Positions 54,666-63,359 are shown, counted from the first letter of the stretch. The stretch is DNA of 64,000 nt from Bifidobacterium thermophilum (GCA_000741495.1 JGZV01000006.1:33595-97594); one strand, 5' to 3'. Translations and numbers: made by a program. Notes: generated by a model not told the origin, from the letters alone.

Positions 54666-55526
54666 TCAGCCCTTGACTGCGCCAGCAATCACACCCTTGA
54701 CGATGTACTTCTGGCAGATCAGGTAGAAGATGATGATCGGCAGGATGGCGAGCACCAAGCAGCCCATCATCGCGCCCATATCGACGGAGCCGTAGCCGCC
54801 CTTGAGGTACTGCACGGCGATCGACATGGTCTTGTACTTGTTCAGGTCGAGGGTCAGGTACGGCAGCAGGTAGTCGTTCCAGATCCACATGGTTTCGAGG
54901 ATGGCCACGGAGATGATGGACGGGCGCATGATCGGTACCACGATGTTAAAGAAGATACGCGGTACGGATGCGCCATCGATCATGGCGGATTCCTCGAGCT
55001 CCTGCGGGATGCCTTTGACTACGCCGGTGAAGATGAACACCGCCAGGCCTGCGCCGAAGCCCAGATAGACGATCCACAAGCCCCACGGGGTGTTCAGGCC
55101 GAGCATATCGGCGAGCTTGGAGAGCGTGAACATCACCATCTGGAACGGGACGATCATGTTGAACAGGAACAGGGTGTACAGCAGTTTGGCCACCCAGTTG
55201 TCCACGCGGACAATCCACCACGCGCACATGGAGCAGCACAGCAGGATCAGTGCGACGGCACCGACTGTGATGAACACGGTCCAGCCGAAGCTGCCGATGA
55301 GGTTCGTACGTTCGATACCGGTGGTGTAGTTCTCCCACCCTGCGAAGGAGTCCTTGTTCGGCAGGGAGAACGCGTTCTTGGAGATGTACACCTTCTTCTT
55401 GAAGGAGTTGATGAACACCAAGACAATCGGGTAAATCCAGACCAGAGACAGGATGGTGAAGAACACCGTCCAAGCCCATGGGTGACGGACGCGCTCCGAG
55501 GCGTCGATTTCCTTCTCGTCGTTCAT
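54666..55526 (-). CDS. Sugar ABC permease, MalG-like (second transporter)
   Basis: 286 residues. Six membrane segments; EAA loop LEESAMIDGASVPRIFF, with Ser in place of the first Ala. It overlaps the upstream permease by 4 bases. The substrate is not known; the linked LacI regulator and location suggest an alpha-glucan or related oligosaccharide. ATPase must come from elsewhere. Confidence 0.92.
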   Translation of the reverse strand: MNDEKEIDASERVRHPWAWTVFFTILSLVWIYPIVLVFINSFKKKVYISKNAFSLPNKDSFAGWENYTTGIERTNLIGSFGWTVFITVGAVALILLCCSMCAWWIVRVDNWVAKLLYTLFLFNMIVPFQMVMFTLSKLADMLGLNTPWGLWIVYLGFGAGLAVFIFTGVVKGIPQELEESAMIDGASVPRIFFNIVVPIMRPSIISVAILETMWIWNDYLLPYLTLDLNKYKTMSIAVQYLKGGYGSVDMGAMMGCLVLAILPIIIFYLICQKYIVKGVIAGAVKG

Positions 55527-56377
55527 GCCTGCACCTCCTTGCTGGAAGTCAGACGGTTCTGGATCAGGGCCACAACCGCCACGATAATGAAGAACACCAC
55601 GGCCTTGGCCTGGCCGACGCCTTCAAAGCCGATGCGGCCGTAGAAGGTGCGGTAGATGTTCAGTGCCACGAGCTCTGAGGTGTTGGACGGAGCGCCGTTG
55701 GTCAGCGCGAGGTTCTGGTCGTACATCTTGAAGCCGTTGGTGACGGTCAGGAAGGTGCATACGGTGATGCTGGGCATCATCAGCGGGATGATGACGTTGA
55801 ACAGACGCTGGCGTCCGTTGGCGCCATCAACTTCGGCGGCTTCGATGACGTCGGTCGGCAGGGATTGCAGGCCGGCGACGTAGATGATCATCATGTAGCC
55901 GATCTGTTGCCAGCATAGGAGCATGACCATGCCCCAGAAGCCGTAGGTCGATGAATAGGTGATGGACCTGGCCCAGTGGGCGAGCACGCCGTTGAGCAGC
56001 AGCAGCCAGACATAGCCCAGGATGATGCCGCCGATAAGGTTCGGCATGAAGAACACGGACCGGAAGATGTTGGTGCCTTTGAACGCCTTGGTCAGCATGT
56101 ACGCGATGGCGAAAGCTACAACATTGATGATGATTGTGGTTACGATGGTGAATGCCGTGGTATACCCCATCGCATGCCAGAACTCTTTGTCTTGGAGCGC
56201 CACACGGTAATTGCGCAGACCCACGGGACGGGCGTCAGTGACCGTCGTGAATTTGCAGAAGCTCAGGTAGACGCCCAAGATGAACGGCAACAGGAAGCCA
56301 ATGATGAACGCCGCGAACGTGGGCAACGCGAACAGCGCCCACCAGCGACGTATGGATTTGCCAACCATGGTGATCAT
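55523..56377 (-). CDS. Sugar ABC permease, MalF-like (second transporter)
   Basis: 284 residues from ATG 56377 (MITMVGKSIRRW), with GGAG nine bases upstream; ATG 56410 is less well placed. Six membrane segments and EAA loop IEAAEVDGANGRQRLF. Compared with the first transporter's MalF it lacks the long N-terminal extension. Transcribed divergently from the second lacI gene. Confidence 0.92.
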   Translation of the reverse strand: MITMVGKSIRRWWALFALPTFAAFIIGFLLPFILGVYLSFCKFTTVTDARPVGLRNYRVALQDKEFWHAMGYTTAFTIVTTIIINVVAFAIAYMLTKAFKGTNIFRSVFFMPNLIGGIILGYVWLLLLNGVLAHWARSITYSSTYGFWGMVMLLCWQQIGYMMIIYVAGLQSLPTDVIEAAEVDGANGRQRLFNVIIPLMMPSITVCTFLTVTNGFKMYDQNLALTNGAPSNTSELVALNIYRTFYGRIGFEGVGQAKAVVFFIIVAVVALIQNRLTSSKEVQA

Positions 56378-56421
56378 CTTGCTCTCTCCTCTCTGTCTCT
56401 TCGCCATCACCTCGTAGTGAC

Positions 56422-56434
56422 AACGGTTGCAAAA
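56422..56434 (-). promoter_or_regulatory. LacI-type operator before the second permease pair
   Basis: AACGGTTGCAAAA (minus strand TTTTGCAACCGTT), 45 bases upstream of the permease ATG. Confidence 0.55.
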
Positions 56435-56515
56435 CTAATCTATCCGACTCAATGGCGGGCTACATCGACCCGCTGATTGAACCAACAGCTCACATGGTAC
56501 GCGGGATTGGCAAAA

Positions 56516-56530
56516 AATACAAACGTTTTC
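56516..56530. promoter_or_regulatory. Second LacI-type site in the divergent region
   Basis: ATACAAACGTTTTCA with the perfect core palindrome AAACGTTT (56521-56528), about 94 bases from the site at 56422. A TGGTATACT extended -10 at 56608-56616 faces the lacI gene. Confidence 0.55.
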
Positions 56531-56721
56531 ATTACGGCGTGGCGACTTTTACTTAACCGATTAATGTTATGATTTCTAAGAAATTCGTACACTTCGGGTG
56601 ACAATGCTGGTATACTGAGGCGTACGATTTTTTGGGGAAGGAATTGCAACCGAATGCAATCACAGCGCCCGGCATCGCCATCACAGCGTTCAAAATCCCC
56701 GCATGCACTAAGGAGTTTACC

Positions 56722-57730
56722 ACGACCGCCACAATCCAAGACGTCGCCAACCGCGCGAGAGTCTCCATCTCCACGGTCTCGCGCTCATTCACACGACCAG
56801 ATCTCGTCTCCCCGAAAACCCGGGAAAAAGTGCTCGCCATCGCAGACGAGCTGAACTTCTCCATCTCCCGTTCCGCAGCAGCGTTGAAAACCGGACAATC
56901 CCTACGCATCGCCCTCTTGGTGAGCAACCACATCAGCAACTGGTTCGCCGCCTCGGTGATTGAGGGCCTCAACGCGGAATTCTCCGCTGCCGGCTACGAC
57001 CTGTCCATCATCCAGATTGACAGCCGCCAGCAACGCAAGGAATTCTTCGACACCCTGCCGGTACGCCGCAACGCCGATGCCGTGGTCATCGCCTCGTTCG
57101 ATATCGATGAGGAGGAAATCAAACGTCTGAGCAGTGTCGACGTGCCGATTATCGGTGTGAATTCCGTCCTGCAAGACAGTTTCTCCGCGACCGTGAACAT
57201 CGACGACCATCAAGGGTCCATCCTCGCCGCCCGCCATCTCATCCAGCTTGGTCACCGCCGCATCCTGTATGTACGGACGAACCCCGCACAATCATTGCAT
57301 TTCAGCGTACAAGAACGTGTCGAATCATTCCTCGGATACTGTCGCGAGCAAGGCATCGAACCGACGGTCATCACCGCAGAAGAGGGGACGTACCGCATCG
57401 ACAACCTCATCACCCAGATTCTCAGCCTTCCCGACATGCCCACGGCAATCGCCTGCCAAGAGGACGGTATCGCCATCCCGCTGATCTTCCAGCTGGAACG
57501 CAACGGATTCTCCGTACCCTCAGATATTTCGGTCATCGGGTATGACGACAGCACGTACGCCCATGATGTCGGGCTTACGACCATCCGCCAGCTACCTATC
57601 GATATGGCACGCTCGGCGGCACGCAAGACCTTGGATCTCATTGAGGGGCACTCCCCCCGACAAGCCCAACGAGGTTTTCCCCGCCCACCTGGTCGTCCGC
57701 TCCTCGACCGCACGCGTAGAAGATCGCTGA
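56722..57730 (+). CDS. LacI family regulator 2, with ACG at the start position and a C-terminal frame break
   Basis: A LacI protein closely related to the one at 40324 (TATIQDVANRARVSISTVSR, effector domain VIGYDDSTYAHDVGLTTIRQ). Two faults are visible. First, the natural start after AAGGAG (56710-56715) with a six-base spacer is ACG at 56722, not ATG; the only other in-frame starts are TTG 56632 and 56644, which add an odd leader. Second, at a C6 run (57653-57658) the frame leaves the normal C-terminus; with C5 it would read GHSPDKPNEVFPAHLVVRSS and stop at 57730. As written, translation runs on to 57933 through the repeat module. It may be nonfunctional. Confidence 0.85.
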
Positions 57731-57786
57731 TCCGTACGGGAGCGTGCCGGTACCGGAACAACCGCGCCATCATCACCCCCCGTTTC

Positions 57787-57880
57787 CCCAACCGTTTGCC
57801 GACGCTGAGACAATGCTGGGCGTCGGCAAACGCTTCTACCGACACTGACAGAACCCTCAGCGTCGGTAGACGGTTGGGGC
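57787..57880. repeat. Paired-hairpin repeat module, copy 2
   Basis: Related to the module at 20256. Inner hairpin CGTTTGCCGACGC (57793-57805) with 57820-57832 is perfect; a second hairpin pairs 57832-57848 with 57858-57874. Alternatively the outer 24-base arms 57787-57810 and 57857-57880 pair with two mismatches, excluding the inner ones. Confidence 0.75.
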
Positions 57881-57916
57881 ATTTCGCCGAGAACGCAACA
57901 ACGTACACCAACAGAA

Positions 57917-57950
57917 TGAGCCCCCCACCGTGAATCACAGTGGGGGCTCA
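57917..57950 (+). terminator. Terminator-like hairpin after lacI 2
   Basis: TGAGCCCCCCA (57917-57927) pairs with TGGGGGCTCA (57941-57950) only if one C of the C6 run bulges; C5 would be perfect. Confidence 0.65.
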
Positions 57951-57976
57951 TTCCAACCATCAAACAAAGAAGAAAG

Positions 57977-58017
57977 GAGAAAAACACGAAGGGCCGGCCG
58001 GACACCAACCGGCCCTT
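57977..58017 (-). terminator. Terminator of the second solute-binding protein gene
   Basis: Stem AAGGGCCGG (57989-57997) with CCGGCCCTT (58009-58017); on the minus strand the stem is followed by CGTGTTTTTCTCC. Confidence 0.9.
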
Positions 58018-58042
58018 ACGTCAGTGAGATTCCATGGGCGGC

Positions 58043-59377
58043 TCAGCCTTCATGGGCTGCGGAGTATTCCTTAGCCCAGCCATCGACGAAGGCGGTCTTG
58101 ACAGCATCCCACTTGCCAGTGCCCTGAGCGTACTCGAGGAGCGCGTTGCCGAAGTCATTCTTCCACTGCTCGGAAGGCATGAAGGCGAAGTCCCAAGCGA
58201 CCTGGGTCTTGCCGGACTTCTGATCGTCCACAGCGGCCTGGGTCAGCGGGTTGGTGATCTTCACGCTGTCGAAGGACTTGAACGGAGTGGTCAGGCCCAT
58301 CTTGTCGCTGATGGAGGAGATGCCAGTCTTCGAGGTGATGACCCACTTGAGGAAGGCTGCGGTGGCCTTCTGGTCAGCATCGGAAGCCTTGGAGTTGATG
58401 CACCAGTAGTTCTCGGAACCGGTGACCAGGCCCTCATTCTTGTCGTCAACACCGAAGTAGATCGGCAGCATGCTGACGTCATCGGCCTTCATGCCGGCCT
58501 TCTGCAGGTCGGACCAAGCCCAAGTACCGTTCTGGTAGAAAGCAGCCTCACCGAGGGCGAACTCGGAGTTCGCGTCATCACCGGTCTTGGAGCTCAGCTG
58601 CGTCGGATCGGTGGTGGAGTCCTTGAGGTACATGTCGAAGACGTTCTTGTACTCCGGCAGGTAGGTGCCCTTGATGGTGGCCGGTTCGGTGGTCACCTTG
58701 TCCTTCTCGAACTCATAGTAGAGCGGAAGGTTGGCCAGGTGGGTCTTGAAACGCCAGTCAGAGCTGGAATCGAAGCCGGCGGAGGTGAATGCACCCTTGA
58801 TGCCCAGCTCGCTCTTGCGTGCCTGCATATCGTCGGCGACGGCCTTCAGCGTGTCGAAGGAGTTGATGTCTTCGACGGACTTGGCCTTCGCGCCGTCCAG
58901 CGCGAAGTACTTGTCCAGGATGGCCTTGTTGTAGATGAGACCGTAAGTTTCCATGGCGTACGGCACGCCGACAACCTTGTTGCCGTCCTTGAGGGCGACC
59001 TTCTTGTTGACGAGCTGCTTGTACGGCTCGGTGTTGGACATGTCGGCGGTGTAATCCTTCCAGTTGGCATAGCCGACAGGGCCGTTGACCTGGAACAGGG
59101 TCGGGGCGTTGCTCTTGGCCATTTCGCTCTTGAGCTGCTGCTCATAGGTTCCGGATGCTGCGGTAGCGACGGTGACCTGGACGCCGGTTTCCTTGGTGTA
59201 TTCCTTGGCGAGGGCCTTCCACTGGTCCGCCGCTTCCGGCTTGAAGTTCAGGTAATAGACCTTGCCCTTGCCGTTATCGCTCGAGCTGCTGTTGCCGCCG
59301 CAACCTGCGAAGGCGCCGACGGACATGGCTGCCACCGCTGCGATGGCAATCGCTGACTTGACTGTACGATTCATCAT
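58043..59377 (-). CDS. Sugar ABC solute-binding lipoprotein (second transporter)
   Basis: 444 residues from ATG 59377 (or 59374), with AAAGG just upstream. Lipobox VGAFAGC gives a lipidated Cys near residue 26, then a Ser-rich linker and a family 1 binding-protein fold (KVYYLNFKPEAADQWKALA, VVGVPYAMETYGLIYNK). It differs clearly from MalE at 45393, so a different oligosaccharide is likely. It is separated from its probable permeases by the divergent lacI gene and has its own LacI-controlled promoter. Confidence 0.94.
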   Translation of the reverse strand: MMNRTVKSAIAIAAVAAMSVGAFAGCGGNSSSSDNGKGKVYYLNFKPEAADQWKALAKEYTKETGVQVTVATAASGTYEQQLKSEMAKSNAPTLFQVNGPVGYANWKDYTADMSNTEPYKQLVNKKVALKDGNKVVGVPYAMETYGLIYNKAILDKYFALDGAKAKSVEDINSFDTLKAVADDMQARKSELGIKGAFTSAGFDSSSDWRFKTHLANLPLYYEFEKDKVTTEPATIKGTYLPEYKNVFDMYLKDSTTDPTQLSSKTGDDANSEFALGEAAFYQNGTWAWSDLQKAGMKADDVSMLPIYFGVDDKNEGLVTGSENYWCINSKASDADQKATAAFLKWVITSKTGISSISDKMGLTTPFKSFDSVKITNPLTQAAVDDQKSGKTQVAWDFAFMPSEQWKNDFGNALLEYAQGTGKWDAVKTAFVDGWAKEYSAAHEG

Positions 59378-59461
59378 CGAACCTTTCTCTTCCGCTGTCG
59401 TTTCCGATTGTTGGTCGGAAGCCGGCACTTACATCGTGCCGTCATGTTTTCGACAGCCTCT

Positions 59462-59496
59462 ATTATGCACGCACCGAAGCATTTTTGCAAACGATG
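59462..59496 (-). promoter_or_regulatory. Promoter with LacI operator for the second binding protein
   Basis: On the minus strand: -35 TTGCAA (59485-59490), 17-base spacer, -10 CATAAT (59462-59467). The operator CATCGTTTGCAAAAATG shares CGTTTGCAAAAATG with the first lacI promoter. Further sites: TTTCAAACGCTTTGC (59557-59571) and AAAGCGTTTGCTG (59587-59599). Confidence 0.75.
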
Positions 59497-59667
59497 GCAT
59501 GCCAACGCGTCGGCGTGTCGTATATTCTTCCGCCGCGATGTCCGAAAAACAGCCATTTTCAAACGCTTTGCACCAGTATGCAACATGAAAGCGTTTGCTG
59601 TCACGGCGTTTCTCGTTCACATCGGGACAATCGAACATCCATACCGCGAGAGAGCGTATCTTGCAGG

Positions 59668-60369
59668 TCAGCAGTTCCAGTGCACAATCACATGATCGTC
59701 ATGATACGAGCCAAGCACGCAATAATGCGCCGTATCCAGCCGCAACAGCCTACCCTGGTGCGGATCGACACCCAACCATTGCGTGGTCAGGATCCGCAAG
59801 ATATGCGCGTGTGCAACCAGCAGCACATTGTGCCCCTGTTCCAACAGCGGGGACACCCGAGTGATGACGGCACGCGTACGCGCCGCAGCCTCCTCAAGCG
59901 TTTCCCCATCACCGTTATGGACCGGTACCTGCTCGCCTCCGGGCAGCATAGCGGTCCAATCACCAGCCAGCTCCATACCCACTTGGCGAGGCCCGTCACG
60001 CCACACATCCCACGCGAAACCACTCGCCTCGCTGATTTGCTGACGCGTATGGCCCTCAGCCCTGCCATAATCCCATTCAGCAAGATCGTCAAGCACCGTC
60101 GCCTGCGGATACCCGGCAAGCGCAGCGGTCTGCCTTGCCCTGCGCAGCGGACTGACAAACACATGCCCTGCGGCGAATCCATCAGGGAATGCGCCGCACA
60201 GACGCTCCCCGGCCTGTTTCGCCTGATCCTGCCCGGCTGGCGTCAACGGGATATCAGTGCGACCGGTATGCTGTCCCGACACGCTCCATACGGTCTGTCC
60301 GTGCCGCAGCAGCACCAGCTGACCCGGCGTGGTGGCGGCTTCGTTGCCTGCACAATTGATTGCTGTCAT
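59668..60369 (-). CDS. Histidine phosphatase family protein
   Basis: 233 residues. Phosphohistidine motif LVLLRHGQTVWS (residues 18-29), SPLRRARQTA, EWDYGRAEG and the second His in LLVAHAHILR. This is the cofactor-independent side of the phosphoglycerate-mutase superfamily, more like acid phosphatases (SixA/CobC/PhoE) than glycolytic Gpm. The natural substrate is unknown. No ribosome site stands out; it is divergent from the DUF4235 gene. Confidence 0.9.
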   Translation of the reverse strand: MTAINCAGNEAATTPGQLVLLRHGQTVWSVSGQHTGRTDIPLTPAGQDQAKQAGERLCGAFPDGFAAGHVFVSPLRRARQTAALAGYPQATVLDDLAEWDYGRAEGHTRQQISEASGFAWDVWRDGPRQVGMELAGDWTAMLPGGEQVPVHNGDGETLEEAAARTRAVITRVSPLLEQGHNVLLVAHAHILRILTTQWLGVDPHQGRLLRLDTAHYCVLGSYHDDHVIVHWNC

Positions 60370-60478
60370 AGTGGCATTGTACCGCCAACAGGCCCTTCCG
60401 GCGATGAGGCGTTGAAAACATCACGAGTGTTGTCCCAGCCGACTGACGTATTCAAGACCAGTAGCTTATGATGGGGAT

Positions 60479-60832
60479 ATGAGTACACCTACCGATATGC
60501 ATACCGCCGCGGACACCATCGTCACGCGTCTTCAAGCAGTGGACACCGCAGTCACCGCTTTGAAAGCCCGCCGCGAACGCGATCCGGAAACGCTCGGCGA
60601 CAAAATCCTCCTATTCGCGTTGCCAACAATCGCCGGTGTCGCCATCGGTCGCATCATGCAGTCCGTGTGGTCAGGGGTCGAGCGTCGCTGCATTGCCGGG
60701 GGAAACACCAAAGCGACAACCAGCCTGATCGCCAGCCTGTCGCGTACGGCGATTTCAGCGGCAGTCGCCGCAGTCACCAACCAGCTGTCCAGCATGGCGG
60801 CGCAGGCGATTGTCAATAAGCACCACCGCTGA
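60479..60832 (+). CDS. DUF4235 family small protein
   Basis: 117 residues. A polar N-terminus of about 35 residues, one or two hydrophobic segments (KILLFALPTIAGVAIGRIM and SRTAISAAVAAVTNQL), and a basic end. This matches the DUF4235 small actinobacterial membrane proteins of unknown function. Followed after 62 bases by the nitroreductase gene on the same strand. Confidence 0.8.
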   Translation: MSTPTDMHTAADTIVTRLQAVDTAVTALKARRERDPETLGDKILLFALPTIAGVAIGRIMQSVWSGVERRCIAGGNTKATTSLIASLSRTAISAAVAAVTNQLSSMAAQAIVNKHHR

Positions 60833-60894
60833 CTCTCTTCACCGATAGCGGAAGCATAGATGCGTTCGCAACCTTCAACTGCGACAATAAGGCT

Positions 60895-61671
60895 ATGAGT
60901 ACAACTATTACCTCCGCTCCCGCCGTGGACACCCTGCTGAGCCGTCGGTCCATCCGCAAATTCAAGCCGGACGCGATCGACCCGCAAACCGTGGACACGT
61001 TGGAAGCCGTTGCCCAGCATGCCGCATCCAGCCAGTTCCTTAACGACTGGTCAGCTATCCGCATTACCGAGCCAAACCTCAAAACGAAGCTGGCTGCCAT
61101 CGGACGCCAAGAATATATCGCCACAGCCCCACTACTGTACGTTTTCGTGCTTGATGAACGCCGCAACGCCATGATCGCCGAAGCGAAGGGCGTTGACACG
61201 TCCGAACAGCGGTTCGCGTTGCGCTACGGATACCGTTTCTCACAAGCACAGAATGATGCGGTGCTCGCGTTGCATGCCATGGAAACCGCAGCCGAATCCA
61301 TGGGCTTGGGGTGCGTGATCCTCGGATCCTTGCTCAACGATATCCCCGAGCTGATCGCCACGCTGCATCTGCCGACATACACGTTCCCTGTCCTCGGACT
61401 GGCTATCGGCAAGCCGGACCAGGAGCCGGCACTCAAACCCCGCATGCCACGCAGCATGCAGTTCTTCGACAACACGTATCCGTCGGATGATACCGCGATC
61501 CGTGAGCTCAAAGCATTCGACGCCGAGGTTCACCAGTATTACGATCTGCGCAACACCGAACGTCCCGTCGATGCGTTCAGCGACCAGATCGCAAGCCTTG
61601 CCGAGGATGAGACCGCACTCGACCGAGGGTTGTGCGACGCCGAAGCGCAAGGATTCAACCTCAACCGCTGA
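60895..61671 (+). CDS. Nitroreductase family protein (NfsA/FRP-like)
   Basis: 258 residues. FMN-site text: RRSIRKFKP at residues 17-25, AAQHAASSQFLNDWSAIRI, AVLALHAMETAAESMGLG and PVLGLAIGKPD. This is the NfsA/NfrA-type flavoprotein layout with a long C-terminal arm. It reduces nitro compounds or quinones with NAD(P)H in the cytoplasm. No linked regulator. Confidence 0.9.
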   Translation: MSTTITSAPAVDTLLSRRSIRKFKPDAIDPQTVDTLEAVAQHAASSQFLNDWSAIRITEPNLKTKLAAIGRQEYIATAPLLYVFVLDERRNAMIAEAKGVDTSEQRFALRYGYRFSQAQNDAVLALHAMETAAESMGLGCVILGSLLNDIPELIATLHLPTYTFPVLGLAIGKPDQEPALKPRMPRSMQFFDNTYPSDDTAIRELKAFDAEVHQYYDLRNTERPVDAFSDQIASLAEDETALDRGLCDAEAQGFNLNR

Positions 61672-61704
61672 ACCGCCGTCATCAACACCAGTCACGGTAC
61701 AGTA

Positions 61705-61742
61705 CAGGCCGTAGACACCGGGCTTGCGGAGTCTACGGCCTG
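61705..61742 (+). terminator. Terminator after the nitroreductase gene
   Basis: Perfect 12-bp stem CAGGCCGTAGAC (61705-61716) with GTCTACGGCCTG (61731-61742), followed by TATGTTATT. Confidence 0.85.
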
Positions 61743-61784
61743 TATGTTATTCCCGTGCCAGCGTTTGGATAGCGGCAGACAGCG

Positions 61785-62036
61785 CTACCGTCGACGAGGC
61801 TTATATCCGCGCTTGCGTGAATGAGGTTTCTGCTGCATCGCCATATGCGGTGTCATATCCCGCAACGACGGATCATGATGGGTCAGATGCCAACTCCCGC
61901 AATACTCACACCGGTACACCCACAGTTCAGCGCCACGTTCGCGCCAACTCTGATCGGCGGCACGCAACGCCTGCGCTTTGTCATGGTACATGATCTTATT
62001 CGACTCAGTGCACCGTTTCGGAGTGAAGTAATGCAT
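61785..62036 (-). CDS. Small zinc-ribbon-like hypothetical protein
   Basis: 83 residues from ATG 62036 (MHYFTPKRCTESNKIMYHDK). YRCEYCGSWHLTHHDP carries a CxxC-x3-H-x3-H set, a likely zinc knuckle; the tail is Arg/Lys-rich (SRKRGYKPRRR), so nucleic acid binding is plausible. I believe similar short proteins are common in bifidobacteria but do not know a function. The ribosome site is weak; the longer frame to 62201 would overlap the divergent reductase's promoter. Confidence 0.6.
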   Translation of the reverse strand: MHYFTPKRCTESNKIMYHDKAQALRAADQSWRERGAELWVYRCEYCGSWHLTHHDPSLRDMTPHMAMQQKPHSRKRGYKPRRR

Positions 62037-62213
62037 AATACTGCCGAGTGTACGTCGTCCGCCCGATGATATACAAAAACCCGTAAGATGCTGTCCGCTT
62101 GAAGCAGAACCGCGATATGGTACTCGTATTTCCCCATGCGAAGATGCTTGACTGAGAGTGAATCCGTTGCACCAGGATCTGGTCCATGCAATACGAATCA
62201 TTGAGGAGTGATT

Positions 62214-63071
62214 ATGGCTTTTCCATCATGTACTGACACGTTCACGCTGCGCAACGCAGTGGGTATCCCTTGCATCGGTTACGGCACGTTTGAAACACCC
62301 GCGGACACGGCCCGCAAAGCTGTCCGTGAGGCGTTGGAGGTCGGATACCGGCATATCGACACAGCGGCCGTGTACGGCAACCAGCAGGGCGTCGGCGAAG
62401 GAATCCGAGACAGCGCAATCCCCCGAGCATCGATATTCCTGACCAGCAAATTGTGGAACACCGAACGCGGATATGACGCGACCATGGCAGCGTTCGACAA
62501 GACGCTCAACGAGCTGGGAACGGATTATCTTGACTTGTATTTGATTCACTGGCCGGCCAATCGCAAACAGTATGGGGATCGTGCTGAGGAACTGAACGCG
62601 GAGACATGGCGCGCATTTGAAGAACTATATTCAAGCGGACGCGTAAAAGCGATTGGCGTATCGAATTTCTTGCCCCACCATCTTCAGGCTCTGGAAAGCA
62701 CGGCAACAGTGAAGCCCATGGTTGACCAGATTGAGGTCCATCCTGGCTGGCCTCAGGCTGAAGCAGTGGCTTACTGCCAAGCGCATGGGATTCAAGTTGA
62801 GGCGTGGGGCCCGTTCGGACATAAAGACGTGCTGAATGATCCGACATTGGTCGCCATCGGTAAGAAGCATGGGAAAAGCAGCGCCCAAGTGTGTGTACGG
62901 TGGGCGTTACAACATAATGTGCTGCCATTGCCGAAATCGGTTCATGCGGATCGCATGAAAGCAAATATGAATGTGTTCGACTTCGAACTGAATGATACCG
63001 AGATTGCTGCAGTTGATGCATTGCAAGGAATCGGCGGTTCATGCGCAAACCCTGATGAGGTTGATTTCTGA
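62214..63071 (+). CDS. Aldo/keto reductase
   Basis: 285 residues from ATG 62214 with GAGGAG six bases upstream. Catalytic tetrad visible: Asp and Tyr in DTAAVYGN, Lys in LTSKLWN, His in LYLIHWP. NADPH-site text VCVRWALQHNVLPLPKSV near the C-terminus. It reduces aldehydes or ketones such as 2,5-diketogluconate or methylglyoxal; substrate unknown. Single gene. Confidence 0.94.
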   Translation: MAFPSCTDTFTLRNAVGIPCIGYGTFETPADTARKAVREALEVGYRHIDTAAVYGNQQGVGEGIRDSAIPRASIFLTSKLWNTERGYDATMAAFDKTLNELGTDYLDLYLIHWPANRKQYGDRAEELNAETWRAFEELYSSGRVKAIGVSNFLPHHLQALESTATVKPMVDQIEVHPGWPQAEAVAYCQAHGIQVEAWGPFGHKDVLNDPTLVAIGKKHGKSSAQVCVRWALQHNVLPLPKSVHADRMKANMNVFDFELNDTEIAAVDALQGIGGSCANPDEVDF

Positions 63072-63077
63072 CTGATT

Positions 63078-63107
63078 GGGGTAGATGGTATTCGGCTACC
63101 CCTTTAT
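63078..63107 (+). terminator. Terminator after the aldo/keto reductase gene
   Basis: Stem GGGGTAG (63078-63084) with CTACCCC (63096-63102), followed by TTTATAT. The next 200 bases to the rRNA terminator are G/T-rich and hold no credible gene. Confidence 0.85.
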
Positions 63108-63303
63108 ATGCTGTGTTCCCGGATGTTGTATCCCCGTTGTTGTGGGTTGTTGTGCTGTGCCCTTGCAACGGGTATGTTCGTGTGTGTCCGGGTGTGTCGG
63201 GGTATGTGCGTCCGGGCGGGAGGTCCACGGTGACGGCTTCGGTCCCGGTACTCCGCGTGCGTGCGGGCCGTCCCCGTATGCGGGTGTGTCGGTCACCGGG
63301 TAT

Positions 63304-63347
63304 GAAAAAACGGCCTCGGCAGGGTTTGGATCCTGTCGGGGCCGTTG
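63304..63347 (-). terminator. rRNA operon terminator
   Basis: Long stem with outer arms ACGGCC (63310-63315) and GGCCGT (63340-63345) and further pairing of GGCAGGGTTTGGATCCTGTC; on the minus strand followed by TTTTTTC. Confidence 0.9.
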
Positions 63348-63359
63348 TGGTACGTGTTG

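Noticed and set aside
58034..59356. 440-codon plus-strand frame opposite the second binding protein
   Set aside because: Antisense shadow of a lipoprotein gene with a clear lipobox.
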